A stretch of 64,000 nt of DNA from Amyelois transitella. Taxonomy: Eukaryota; Arthropoda; Insecta; Lepidoptera; Pyralidae. The stretch covers positions 4,449,501 to 4,513,500 of the forward strand of contig NC_083525.1 in the NCBI RefSeq assembly GCF_032362555.1, written 5' to 3'. Under the pieces are notes generated by a model. It was not told the origin of the DNA. It did not search any database and saw only the letters and a list, made by a program, of their open reading frames with translations. Positions within the stretch are counted from its first letter, which is position 1, and the number at the start of each line of letters is the position of its first letter. Of this stretch, positions 13,001 through 28,000 are shown in pieces. Both the position numbers and the translations under genes were made by a program.

Positions 13001-16000
13001 TTTCAATTCACCATATCTTACTTTCCTTGTCAAATAAACCTCAGATATTATTGGGTACCCGAAATCTATTAGCATAAACATCAGAAATCAGTCAGCTATT
13101 AAACCAAGCAATGCGATGCCGCCTCGGGCAGAATTTCAATTGAATACACCCGCCCGCAGGAATTCAATTTTGTCGTGTTAAATCTAAATAAGCCGGGAAC
13201 ATGTATCAAATATAACTAGAGTACGCACGCGGCTCCGCTTGAGTAAAACGGAAAATGCAGTTTATTTCCATTCTAGAAATTTTAGGAAATCCTCTCTTCG
13301 TGCACCCATAGACCACATTAAAACCTAAGTACCTACATGCCAAATTTCAAAGAATATGCAGTAGAGTTAGGACTGTGCGTAGAATACGTCACGACAGGTT
13401 TTTTTTGCACATGCAGGTAAACTAAAACTTTTGATAAGTATTTCAAAATCACGTTTAAAAGTCTACCCAATAGAAAACCAATTTCATTCTTAAAATCATG
13501 CAGGATAATTTGACAAGACTGAAGTTATAAAAACTGAAGTTAAGTATACGTGAGAATTAAAGCTACATTGTTTAACTTTTGTACAGTCGATATTTTTTTG
13601 GCACGAGGTCACCGTAAGAAAATATTGCCCTCTGACGAATTATATTTACATTTTCTTATCATATTTATTATCCACATTACATCATTATTTATTAATCAAC
13701 AATACCTTTCTGAAATTGAGTAATAAAATGTTCTTTATATCTTCGCATAGTTAGGCACAGACATAATCTGATTCAATTTTATCAGGTCTAATCCTAACGA
13801 ACTTCCAGGAAAATTACTCGTTTCATAAAGCCCGACCCTTCTTAAGAAGTTCAGATTTCCTGAATGCCTTATATACGATATTATAAGAAACTCTACTGGG
13901 TCGATACCCAATTATTTTTGTTTTGTAAATTGATTGCTATTTGGTTTTCTCAATTTTATATCTTTGTATTATAAAAGTCATTTACTACGTGTTTTAATTG
14001 AGGAAACTCCACTCCAATTACGATGCGCTGACGACTTACAGAAATTGGCAAGCTATAAAAGTAACAAATAAATAAAGATTTAATTTAAACAAATATTTGA
14101 AACTGCCACATTTTGCTGTTTTAGCTGTAAAATGTTTTAATAAATGTTACCTATATCTATCGGCGGCAAATAAAACATATTATAAACAGAGAAAAAAAAG
14201 GAATGGAGAACTTTAACTCCGGATAATGATCTCTCTAAAGATTTATTCAGATTTGTGAGACTAAACTTACTACGAAATAGTAGGTCTCTACAAATAAGAA
14301 TACGAGTAGACAAGAAACACTGCCGTATATCTCCAAATTAATTACGGGGAAATATCTAAACACTAAGAAGTCCAAAGACGATACTTGTAAATATGCGATG
14401 TAGCGCAAAATTTTAAGATTATTACCCAAAGTAAACTTACATGAAGAATGGAATAACTAGGTATTATCTACTGAGATTGCTTTACCCTGAGCATATACTA
14501 GCAGAAACGACGTAAAAAATATCTAATAATTTATATCTCTCAGCGGGAGATAAAAATCCAATGATAAGTAATTTCATTATTTCGCCGAGCAATACGACCC
14601 CTATAAACGGGCCATAAAGTGGAGGCTTCCAGAAATACCTACAGACCTAATAAACAAACTAACTAGACTACAAATAGGTCACTTCATGTTTGAGTAGATA
14701 ATAGATCGCAAATTTAGCAAATAATACCACTAACTTCCTAACTAATAACTAAACGAGGCATTTGAGTCTTTTTGAGAATTTTTGATTACAGTTCTTTTCG
14801 ATTATCAACTGATTGACTAGCAGACTACGAATAGTCGAACGGTGGATGTAAAATGCTGAAAGGTATGTATGTGTCTTGAGCAGTGTGGAGGAGCACTCAG
14901 ATATGATTTCCATAACAAAACTAAAAAAGATTTGAAACATTCGGCTCAAAAAAATCTAGGACTTTTGGCACACAAAAGGCACACCAAGGGCTAATGTCAG
15001 GTGGAAGAAGAAGAAGGCTCATGGACCCTGTGTGACATGAAAGCAGTTTTTCTGAACTCTTTATATTGTATGCAAACGGCAATGAAAAAGCCACTTTATG
15101 CCTAAGATATAAAAACGACACAAGGACCTAGGTCCTTATTTCAGTTGATTTGTACATAAAATTGCGACGTTAAACGGTGTCGTAAAAAGAATCCTTGGTG
15201 TTATGTAAACTGACAGTCATGAAATTCTATACTACCATCTATACAAACTATTCCTTATTAATAGTCAAATTATGATTAAACTATTTCTTTATAATAATTA
15301 GTCAAAAGTAAAATATTTTATTTTTTACCTGAAAATTCCCACATGAATAAAGCCCCGGGGAAAGATCGAATGAAAAGGGAATGAAATGAACAGCAATGCA
15401 AAATTGGCTAAAATTCTTTGAGACTCATTGATTTCAAACTTCGGCCCTTCATTATTACAGTTCTATAAACGGTGAGCATTAAAATAATTTATTAAACTCA
15501 CTTTATACTACTTATATAAAAATATAAGTACGTATTAGCTAGCTCAATCGTCTGAGCAATCTGGCTTGAAGCTCTCAATCTCCCAAAGGATTTCAAAGTT
15601 CAGACAAACTGCTACAAAATGTTAAATGTGTTTTGCAACGTAAATAATTTTATAGCTAAACCGACGAGACTTTCACGAAAAGATTGATGAATGTAGATTT
15701 AACAAAAGTAGTGCGTGACATCTGCTGACACTTCTGAGAATGAGGCGTGATCAATATGATCATATAATGATGATCATATTTTAGAGTAACCACTTTAATT
15801 AAGTGGAATTCTTTTAATAGGTAAATAAGGACATCAAACTGAACAATTTTTACTACGTAACCAACCGTTAAGAATATTCGACTCAATTTAAAATAAACCT
15901 GTATAGACTGTTTATCAGTGATTTTACTTTTACCGATTTATTTCCAAAAACGTCATTAGCTCTTCTAATAAATCGAGAACATGCGTCCTGTTTAGTACAT

Positions 16001-19000
16001 GGGTATTGTTGTATTCTGACTTAGTGTCTGTTCCGTTTGTCTTCTTCTTCCTCCTGACGTTTTATCCCGGTTAAATTCTCACATCTCTGAGAGGAGATTG
16101 GGTATATCAGGTTTTTACACGAAGTGTCTCACGTCTTATCTCCGCAACTATTGCAGGGCAACCTAACCTAACTTATAGGTGACCGTTCTGTATGTTATTC
16201 TTAGTGAGGATGAAGCTACGAGAAGTCGTAGCAATGGCGCTACGAGAATAGCTGGCGTAGACGGGCAGGATCTTTTATTTTAAAAACAGACATTTACATA
16301 TATTTACAGCACCTTTGTGCCTATATCAAATACATAACACAGATGGCAGAATGAATAACGTATTTTCACTGTACAATTTAACTATCGATTTCCATTAGGA
16401 AAATATATTCCACATTAAAAGAAGCAAAGTAACGTTAACACTCAGAACCCGCATACCCAAATGGAATTTAAATGCGATCCCACCAACCTTTTTAGGTATA
16501 AACCAAAACAAGTCTAAGTAGGCCCCTATACATTACCCATTGTCAAATATTTTGATTAGAAATGTTTAACTAAGCCGGTCCTTCTTATATTTGCCATTTC
16601 TAAATGTATTCAAGGCACATAAGTAGGTACTATTCGGGTGCAAATGGTTGGTTTTGGTGAATTCTCTGATTTTTTTAAGCAAGTCAAGGGATACGTAATC
16701 TTATAAAAGTTTAGAAAAAAAAAACCTTTTCACAGCAACCTAATGTAGGTACAACAAACTAAGTATTGTGTGTTATCATAATGCCAATAAGAGCCCAATG
16801 GCCAGTCCTATAATCGAAAATAAATGAGGTATTTTTGTATTAACAATTTATTTCAGAAAAATAAATGGCCTACGTCAAAGAGGCGATTACTACCTAATTA
16901 AGATTCATAATTATAATTCATCAAGATTTTGAATAACATTAATGAAGGAAAAGAAACATGCTCAAACAAATCATAAGCTTAATTTATAGTTAAAATATTA
17001 ACATTCCGTATGAACCTTATGCAATGTTCAAAACGTAGGGAAGTAGAAGAATAAATGCCTTTTTATTTTATTTATTTATTTCGTACAAACAACACCAATA
17101 GATTCTCCTTCAAAGGTTGCGGAGGTCATATGGGAGTCCTTTCATGTTAAAACCTGACTTACTCAATCCACGATCCAGAGATGTTAGGATGTAACATGGT
17201 CGGCGTTAGCCAGGAAGAAAAAAAAAGAAATTATTGTAACATTGTGTTACAATAAATTATTGTAACATTGTGCTAAAATTTTAAATTAACTAGATAATAT
17301 AAATATAAACAAAATAATTAAGTCAAAAGTACATATATACTTATGATTTATATACATCAAACCTAAAACCTAAGTACCTATGTCACGTTTTAACAGCTCA
17401 GCATTCGAGCAAACCTCAGTAAATACCTTCACGGCAATCCGATCAATGGGTGACTGGGTGTATTTACTTGACAACCTCCCTTCGACCTTGAACTCACAAG
17501 AAGGGGCGTAAATCTTTGAGGATCTCAAAAGTGACCTTGACCTGCTATCGATCATATCCAGGGAAATTACATTTTCTGGTCAACTCCACCCTACCCGCGT
17601 CTTTGGTTCTGTGTTTGCACTTGTTGCGTTAAGTTTCTACACAAAAACCTTGAAAATTGTTTTAAAAACAAGTTTGGTCAAACTAGCAGTTAAAATGAGA
17701 CACAACCTCATTCGTTAGTAGGTAGTACTGGCTGAAAAATAAGTGAAATTAAAAAAAAGGAAAAAATATTGTATGATTAGCGCCAAACCGAATTTAAATT
17801 ATTGTTATTTTTTTTTAGTCCAACTTATTGATTATATTAATTTAAAGTTAGTTAGTTCATCAGTGCATATTGTGAAAGTGTAAAATATCCTTAAAAGTAT
17901 TGTGACAATACAGTGCAATCTACATATCTTGTTCTGCAGTTTTCTTCACGACACCTACAAATCCTTCTGTTTGCTTATATTTCATGAAACCTTTATGAGT
18001 TCATTAAACATTGGTCCTAATCGAGCCACATAAATTGGCGTCCTTTATCGTCCTTGATATGTTGTTTTGTACATATCTGGTACAACATTTTCGTACCTCC
18101 TTTCTGAGCTTTTGTAAAAAAAAATTCATACATCTTGTACATACTTTATAACCAACTTCAGAAGAACGTTAGATATTTTTCTTCTCCATCTTTAATTTGG
18201 AGTTGAAACATCTCATCGCAAGTGAAATCACAATAAAACGTGCCCAGTAGGAGACTAGGAAACGCAGTAAAACATGCAGTCCAGTGCCAGAAGAACTGAA
18301 CAATTTATACACTTACTGTGATGTTGAATTGTGAGTGAGACTGTGTGAAGGCAAATCTGTGAGTACTTATATCTTTATATTTCAAGAGTGCACCAGAAGA
18401 TCAACAATTAAAGAAGAACTAAATAGATCATTAGCATTGCGTTTGTAAAACTTTCGTTTAGTTCATCAAAAATGGAAGCTATATTAAACGTGCAAAATAA
18501 ATTAAAATCATCAATAATTAAAGCATTAATCAATTTTCAAAACTATCCATCTGATAAAATATCTCCTGAAAACATCGAGATTCGATTAGAAAATTTAGAA
18601 TATGATTGGATATTATTTAGAAACAATGATAATAAGCTGTACAGTATACCTAACATATTAGAGCAATCAGAATTTCAGAATTCAGACTATATAACGAACT
18701 CTATGTATGATGAAGTCGAGGAAGTATATATAGAGTGCAAGACGAGTATGAAATTAAGTTTGAAAACATTTAAGAATTCAAATTCTGTCAAGATGCAAAA
18801 CAAAAATATTAAAAGTTGATTTTTTAATTGGGAACTATGTTACATACATACATGTTTTAGTAATAAAAAATATTACTAGGCCGTAATTTTTTTGGTTGAA
18901 ACTTCGAAAAAATGGAAGGACTCTTGAATGTCTCTTAAAATATGTGGTCTCTCTAATGGATGGGAAGATTAATAGCATTAATTTCAGCCGAGAACGGAAA

Positions 19001-22000
19001 ATATCGCGCTCGAGGATTCCGCCACTTAGAACGAATCCTCATTCATAAATGTTACTTGATCAAGTACGAATATTTTTTTTCTTATGTCTTTTTTTATTAT
19101 AAAAATAATATAAAATTAATTTTGATGTTGAGTGATGTTTTTGATCGAATCAAGAGCGTTCTGGCGAAAGGTCAGATCAAGAGGCCGAAACCGAGAGTTT
19201 GCATGACGAGAGTAATGAATGTGGATGAAGCGAAAGAAGTATGCAGGGATCTTGGCAAGTGACTAGATGTGGTCTCTGCCTAGCCTACCTAGAAAGAGGC
19301 GTTGATTTTATTTTTTTGATTTTATTTGTATGTACTACCTAAAATCATTTAAAAATACTCTTGTCTTTGAATAGATATATAAATGGAATGGAATGGTAGG
19401 CAGACACAACATCTTTCCACTTTTCATTTTTTAACTTTATTCACTTTCACAATTTAATTGAACAGTAAACGAAGGGTCCGTTTAGGGTACTTTTGAACTG
19501 ACCTTTTACTAGAACGTCCCCAACGTAGTGAAGACATTCCATAAGCCATTCCATTCTTTCCATTCAACATATCCAAATCACGTAATTTTTTCCATTTCTA
19601 TCACTATAACTTCGTTAAAGTATATTACAACTCTCTTCTATCATGCTGTTACTTAGCTAAAAAAGTAAGTACAACATCTACTTAAATGACCTTTAAAACA
19701 TTCGAGCAGATTTCCCTTAAAATAGAGAAATTTCCTCAGACGAAGTTCTACAACCGTGTTTCCTGCCAAATTTCAATATCAATTTAAATCACGTATCCAA
19801 AATTCGAAGACTCGCTGGAGCATAAAATACTTCTGAAGAAACTTTTCGTTCATTATTTATTACTTCGATTTAGACTTTAGGCTTTTAAAAGTATCGAAAA
19901 AGTTTGTGACAAGCTAAATAAGTATACCTTAGTAAGCGTTAATGAAATACCGACTTACCGAGATATTAAATATATTCAGTACCTACCTATAATTTTAGAG
20001 CTTTCATGTTACCAACGTTCACTATCATTACTAAGTAGATGCCTACGTACCTATCTATCTAAATTAAAAACATATCTAGTATTGTTCTAGAGTTTTAATG
20101 TAACCACTTTTCAGTATCACTGTTCAGTACATACGTGATACATAAAAAGTGTTCTGTCCTGCCATCATAACGCGGCAATGCACATTAACTCTTACGAGTT
20201 TCTGTCATTAGTTTGACAGCAGTCAGCTTCTATGAGGCTTTAACACCTGCACAATCAGGCTACCAATAATTCAGGTAACCAATGGATATACATCCAGTAG
20301 CCTGAATGTGTAATTACAGTAAATTAAAAGAAATAAACCACAGCATAAAATGGGATACGTTCCTCTGCAAGATTGCTGTGATGGGATTGTCAGATGGGAG
20401 TCGCTTCGTGAAGAAACCTGATTTACTCAAGGGTCACTTACTCAATGGACCTAGTGCTCATCACAAGAGATGTAAGGGCAGAACTGTGATTAAGAAAGAT
20501 TATAATACATAATTATAACTACGTCTTAATTCCTTACGGGGTAGACAGAGCTAACAGCCTTAAAAAGACTGATAGGTCACAATCAGCTGCAGGGCGTAAT
20601 GATGGAATTGAGAGTCAAATCTAAAGATGATAGTGACATGAATAGAAGATTTTTGTTAAAACATTCCAGTAATTCCTTGCCTTCTCTTATAAATGGGGAA
20701 TATTGATCACGTATATTATTGTACGTCAAATTCTCAACGTCGTCGCTACAAAATATGTTTGCCGCCGGCGCTCTGCAACGATTTAATTTCACAAATAAAT
20801 TTTGCAGAAAATCCAAGCGGAAATTATTGCGAGACGCTCTCAGAAACGAGATAATCTGATTATGATATTAAACATAGAAACCAGTTTATCTTTCATTTCG
20901 TTTAATGAAAATATATTTCAACTGATTTTATTTATTATTCATCTACCAGTCAGATATCAGTGTATTCAAAATTCAGTTAATTAAGAATCTTCAGAAGTAA
21001 CTTTTCGGGTATTTACATAATTAAAATACTTGTAATAATTAATTAATGATCTTTGAGTTCTCTCAAGGGCGTAAACAATTCTTCAGGGTCACAAATCAAT
21101 AATTTTGTAAACTTTCACCACAGATCGTCAGAGAAATAACTCTTGTTTACCCTACTTAATGGTGAAAATAGAATTATATCTAACTCAATCTTACGTATCA
21201 CTTCTTTATTACTCATGGGGTTGACATAACCAATAGTTATGATTTGAAAGAACGACTAGCTGGCTTTAAGTGAGGTATTAGATGAAACTTATAATAATAT
21301 TCCAAGTACAGAAATGTCTACTGTTTTAATATATGTTTAAAAATCTGAGGCAGTGAAACGCTATTAACTCTATAAAAAAAGGAAGTATAGGAAGTATTTT
21401 ATCACTTCCCATGTCTAACATCTTTTCAAGCTCCGATATAGTCTATGAGCGTATGCCTTGTCTGTGGTACGTGCCTGTTCCACAGTCCAGTGATTTTCAG
21501 TATGTATATTGCTTTGCAGGCTTCGCCTTTAATATATAGAAGCGGTGGCAGACCCAAGATAAAGTTCGTAGCAGCTGCAGTTCGTGTTCCCATAGTTTCA
21601 CAGGCATTTGTAGTAAAAGCCTGGGAAACTATGAGAAGAATTTTTTTTTAATACATATTTTATTTGTGTTTCCTAAGCTCGTTATAATGTAACCTGTTTA
21701 ACTTTTAGCCAACACCATCATACTAATGCTCGGTAGGTCAGGATGGGCCTCCCATTTCACATATCTAGCGTAATTAGACATATAGGTTTCTTATGTGGTC
21801 TTGGGGTGCACTATGCTAAGATTTCTCAAAAAAGTGTTTGCGGTAACATTAATAATCGTTATTAACCATTTTTCACCGGGCGTTCTCTATTGTAAACTAA
21901 AAATTACTTGGACTGCGGAGGCGACTGCGACAACAGCGAGCCCGAGCCCCTCTTGTTTAGCGGCGGCCTGGGCGCAGACGGCCGTCGCTCCACGCCTGAA

Positions 22001-25000
22001 GCCGACCGCGTCGCAGGCGCACCCTCCGCGGCTAGCACCCGCGCAGACACTAGCGCCGCCTCCGGGCAATGCTGGAAATAATGGAAAAATTAATCACGTA
22101 ATCAAAGCTGTTTGGCATCAGTACCCGAGTTAAAAAGCGTAATGCACTATGCGGTTAAAATGTTTGACAACAACCAATGACTCTTTTCTAAAACAGTTGG
22201 AAATTAGTATGGTATAATATATATAATTATATAATCTTATTATATAAGTTTCCTTTCTACGTACAGGTTAAGTTCCCCTGCAAAGGTGGTCAGATGGGAA
22301 TCGCTTCGTGTAAAAACCTGGCTTACCCAATTATAGAATCGTCGTTCAGGCAGACCCCGGCCACCTCCAGAGAGATGAGAAAGCAATTTGAACTGAAGTA
22401 ACACCAGGATGATAACATATTAGATAGCATATATTATTTGAATATTTGTAGCATGTTTAATGACATTAATTAAAACACCTACTTATTACTAGGTACCTAT
22501 AATATATATATTTTTAATTCATCTTCCATGCATAGACACGTCTTATCTACGATTTTATTATAGGTAAGTTTGATAATGATATGGCAATCCTATTTTCTTT
22601 TAGATACCTAAACACAAACAATATCCAACATGATAATGAGGTTTTCTGCGGTTTATCTTAATAGTTAAGGAGTCAATTAACAACAAAGTATAAGTCCGCT
22701 GAATAATCTCCAACTAAAGGAAAGGAAACTAGAAAATTGTCATTAAAACTTTCCTCCGTCGAGCTACGGAAAAGTCCGTGATTCACAATTCGCTTGACAC
22801 TTATTTTTGCTCTAATTGAGTTCCGGAAAAATAGAATCATGTTGAAAAATTCAAATAATGAATTTAAGTAGTTTCGTAATAGTGATTTCAGGTCAGAAAA
22901 CAGTCGCTTCGTGTAAAAACTTGTCACACCCAATCTAGGAAGTGGTTCATGGCACGGGCATACCACGGGCTCCTTTACAAGAGAGTTTGTCATACAGATT
23001 TTATTTGTTTAACTCAAATAAAATCAAACTAGCTAACCCAGAAACTAAAGGACAAACATGTTTACCGAAATAAATTACTCAAGAGTAGTATAGAAGGAAA
23101 TCCCTAAGGTAAATGAACTCATAACTGGTTAACTGTATTGAAAATGAGAGAATTCTCGTGTGTTTGGAAACATTGTGCAAAAAATGTGTTTCATTCTACA
23201 AAATATTAAGGCACACACCACATAGATATTTCGCTAACATAATTTTCTCGTATGTAAATTTTATAGGATACATAATCTATATGTTTATTTAGTAGCAAGG
23301 AACCCCGAGAGGGTAGTGGACCTTTTTTCCTCTAACAAAAAAATAAAATATAAGCAGACGTCCATTTGAAGCCCTGGGGCGAAACGAATTCAATGGCTTT
23401 GTAATATTGGAACTTATTATGTGGAAAACTTTCAAAGAAAGGTCAGTTGGTTTTGTAATATAAGAGAACATTAAAATTACATAAGAAAAGATGCTTTATG
23501 TTTTTATCGAAATTAAAATTACTTTTTCAATAATAAAGTATTAGTATTACCTAATAAAGTAATTTTAATTGGTACCTAAGAAAAGAATCTGAAGAGAAAA
23601 CACACTATAAATTAGTTGAGTAAATCAAAATTTGTAGATCTTCTGGTACGTACAGAGTTATATTAAATATATTATTCAATTAAATAACTACTCAATGGAA
23701 AACAGACCCTTCGCTTTCAAATTATCTATTTGACGCAGTATATCTTTGTATGTTATTTATCTACAGAATCGATTCTTTCAATGTTGGATAAATCCTATTT
23801 ACCGATAAATCTTACGGACGAGGGATGACTTATCTAAATCACCAATCGTATAAATCGAAATGAAGGATTTAGGAATCGAGTTGTAGGTATCACAATATTA
23901 GAGATATTTCTACCTTGTGGTTTACTGTAAGTTCATTTTATCATTTTAAAATTGTTAATGATGGAGAAATAAAAAAAGATAACAAAATGATCGAACGTAA
24001 TTTATGAAGTCTTTTTTTAATTTTTTTTTTTTTCTGCTTGTCGACGCAATGGTTCATAGTTTTAAAACAAGAAGTCTGTGTTGATAACAATCAATTCCAC
24101 AAGCACGAAGTCGAGTCAGGTCGTAAACAACAACATGTAATAAAATAAAACATGTCTCTATAATTGATTTACAGTTCCAGTATATCAATTTATAAGTGAA
24201 TAATCTAATAGCAACATGGTGTGAGCAACACAGACCGACTAATCTCATTACAATGAATGAATACGAGTACGTTATAAAGGTACGTAGTTTAAGACTCGAT
24301 AAAAAGTACCTAATATGTAGTTAAAATACGAGAGTACATAATTAGAAAGAATTTTCACAACTTCCAGTGATTTTGAAATAAGATATAGTTTCAATCAGAT
24401 TAGAAATTCCCTTAATATTTAAAAAGATACAACATAGTGAAAATAAAGTCTTAATTTTTTTTAAACAATGGAAACTTTTACTAGTTGACGACCGTATAAC
24501 TCTAAAGAAACATAGTAACTAGAACGAATAATTATGTTTATTCGTGCCACAACACGCGCCATTTTAATGGCTCTCATCTGGTTAAAAGCGGCAGCCATTA
24601 ATCCTTTATTGTTCTCAACAGTGTCCACGATAGACAGCTGTACATTTTATGTTGCTATATGTTCGTGATACATTCTCAAATTACCTTTTTATCGATTCGT
24701 TGGTAAAACTCGAGCTATGTCACTATCACTCGGTTTGAGCATAAATCGGAACTTAAATCCCAAAAATATAAATGCGAAAGTAACTTTATTTCTTGTCACT
24801 TGAACCAATCTTATTGAAATTTTTCGTCTGGAGAAGAGTATTTTTCGTTCCGATAAAAACTATAGTTCCCGTGGGATTTACGAAAAAGTTATTGGAAATA
24901 GAGCGTATTGCAATTATAAGCATAGGCTATAAAATCATGGAGAGGCTTATTCAAATGAAGAGGGAACGGACATTTCAAACGGACATAATATATTATGTCG

Positions 25001-28000
25001 CCGCGATTTTAAATAACTTCCCTAACTTTATTATTATTTACAATTCATAGGAAGTCATAGATGACTACCTGTACCTGTACGATTATGTTATTGTTGCTTC
25101 GTTTACATACATAAAATCAGGCCTCTTTCCCGGAGGGGTAGGCAGACTACCTCTTCGTTAATTTGTTACAAAACATCATGGAATGTAAACAGACTTCACT
25201 GCGGTTAGACAAACCCTTATAATAGGTATACCACTTGCTCACTAGTTGGATAAGCGACGAAATTGATCGGTAAATTTGAAGAACGTGTACTTACTTATGC
25301 GTAAAATAAGACACAAGTTCGGGTAGGTAGTTACCGCACGTCTGTCATCCACTTTACGTGGTAAAATTTTAAGCTGCGCAAAGTTCAGAACAAACTTGAA
25401 ACGCGTGCTATAGGTACACGTTTATAGGTGTTACACGAACGGCTCGTTTGCATTTTTTTGTACATATAAGATGTATGCGAAAATAAATATAATATAAAAA
25501 GCAAAAATATTTTCACCACATTTATTCATTGAATATATCCTTTAACGATAATGTAATTACAACATAACTAGGTAAGTGTGTTTTTTTTCAGTCTAACCCA
25601 CTTAGACGCTACGTATTATAATCTCTTCATAGATATCCTCACTTAAAAATATAGTACATTCTCAAACAGATAAGAAAATAGGGTTCCGCGTGATCGAAGT
25701 GCGTTAATTATTAAATCGAGGAGTTTCGGGTGAAACGTCAGTTCAAGAGCGCCCTAAACCTAAATAAATGATCTCTCGTTAAGAAAGATAAAGCAAAAGA
25801 AGTATGCAAGCGTTGTGATAACCGGACGGACCGGACGTGTGTCTCTTATACACATTGTACCGCTTAAATTTGTGCCGGCGTGTCAATATTTTTCTTACAC
25901 CAAAAAGGTACCGCCCACGCAGATGAGAGTCAAACCGTAACCCAGTTACAGTGCAATTGGGTTATACCCGCACATATTGAAAGTTCAAATTGGTACTTCC
26001 GGACCCAAAAAAGGGTTAATCTTACCGAAAACAATATTTTGTACTGATCTTTGGAAGCATATTATTTCAATTTCAATGTTTTTTATACCATAAATCCTTA
26101 TTATTATGTTGTTATAAAAATAATTTGAAAGTAAAAAAAGTATTTTTATTAAATTATGACTTGCGATTTTACTTTCAGGCGATGGCTATCCAGCTGAAGG
26201 TAGCCTTCGAGCCTTGTGACTATTGGCTAATTATTTTACCTTGTAAGGGACAACAACTTAATGTTTGTATAAAAGTAAAGAAAAGAGCTGCTAGAAAATG
26301 TTTACATTTCTCCCTTTTTTTTTCAGCTGCGTTCCCCTTAATTCTCGCTGTGTGTGTCGGTGGCTAAAGAGCTTACAAATATACAAACTCACTTTCATAT
26401 TCATAATTTTTTCTACTAGTAACTACCCATAATAAAAAAAAACAATTTCGATGTCTTGTAGTGTAGATACTTTCCTAGATAGTGAACAAAACCGACTAGG
26501 AATATTTGGTCTTCCCGCACATATTCAGTGTTACAAATTAGTACTTCCGGACCCAAAAAGGGTTAAAGGTAACAACCATGAACTTTACAAATGGACACTA
26601 ACTTAATTTAAGCCAGTAGGCTAGGCGTTAAATTAAATTATTGCCTGCCCTTTCAGGACCTAACCCAAAGCTTGTGGTAACATTTATCACCTCCATGGCT
26701 ATAATTATACCTATTTACTTTTGTGGGATGCGGTGAAAGCCAAGTCTCGTGAACCGAAGTTTGTGATTTTAGCTTAAAATGTAACGGGAAATAGAAGATT
26801 TCTTTCATGAAATACATACTTATGTAGCGGGAGCGGTGATTCGGCTCGACCGCCACCAAATGGAAGATCTTCCGCCAGGTCAGGTGTTAATGCCTTGGGA
26901 TAATCGGCGATTCGGATAGTCGGAGTTCGGATAATTGGAGCTTTACTGTATATGCTTCAATCCGTGAAATCTTTGCTTGCGCGACTTAGACTTTTGATCG
27001 CGTTTTTGACTGATAACGTCGCGTGACTGGTTGTTGTGATGTGTGGCGCACAAATGTCGCCACACATCGTACTAATTTGAAAATGTATGTGAATTCATCC
27101 CAAATATATGATGAATCAACTACTAATTCTGAAGCTAGTATTAAGTATGTTTTATCCCAATATACACAATACATGTTTTATAATGTAAAATTAAATCAAG
27201 GTAATTTTGCTGTCTAAATATTAATAAGTTATTGAAGAATTAGCTGAATTTTCAACACAAAATGAAAATTAAGATTCTATTTAATAAACTTTCCGGAGTA
27301 GGTAATCAAATTGCAAACTTTTACCGAAGTAAATGAGTTGTTGGAAATTTAAATCTTTACTTCGATACTTTCATTCGATATTAGCAATGTGTCAGTTAAG
27401 ATAAAACTTGTTGGCTATAACATTTGGACATTTCAGGACATAGTCCACTCGCGTCTTTTAGAACCATGATTTCACATCTACTTTCTTAAAAAATTACTGA
27501 TGATTTTATTTCAGTCAGCATCGTATTTTTACTCACTAAACTTCTAATACGCAACTCAGAAAAATGGCCGCCGATGTATATGAATCTGTAGGTACAAATT
27601 GGATGCTTTCTTAACTGCTGGACCACTGACGCTAAAACATATACATATAATCACGTCTTTTACCCTTTATTAGTAGTAGTCTTACGGGGTAGAGTCAACG
27701 GTTTTGCAAAGACTGAAAAGCCACGTTCAGCTGTATCGCTTAGAGATGGAATTGAAATTTAAATAGTGAATGGTTGCTAGCCCATCGCCTAAAAGAACAA
27801 TCTTAAGTTTATTAGCCTTAACCTTTGCTCGCCTTTTACGACATCCATGGAAAATTTATGGAGTGATCCTATTCTGAAATGCCACCCGTCCCTTTTACAT
27901 GCTATATATTATATTTTAGTTGTGTCATAACATACATACATACATGTAATCACTTTTATATACCTTGCGGGGTAGACAGAACTAACAGTCTTGAAAAGAC

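Larger units (their letters stand above)
12818..21907. other. Large SGSM intron (9.1 kb)
   Basis: Apart from the BEL/Pao fragment and repeats listed separately, this intron shows no exons that I can recognise. It holds family B repeats (about 16035-16165 reversed, 17105-17225, 20370-20480), family C repeats (about 18945-19310; 19470-19540 reversed), a family A 5' fragment (about 20513-20640), a hairpin at 15753-15780 and a duplicated motif at 17229-17272. Open frames at 14247, 14749, 14921, 15656 and 20583 are AT-rich and unsupported. Confidence 0.6.

Noticed and set aside
17229..17272. Possible CRISPR-like spaced repeat
   Set aside because: Only two short copies in an animal intron, with no array structure.
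21795..22133. Plus-strand open frame of 112 codons, Ala/Pro-rich
   Set aside because: It is the antisense of the SGSM exon 22071-21908, whose splice sites, phase and content fit the minus-strand gene.
24793..25050. 85-codon open frame in an SGSM intron
   Set aside because: No recognisable motif; phases of the flanking exons leave no room for it.
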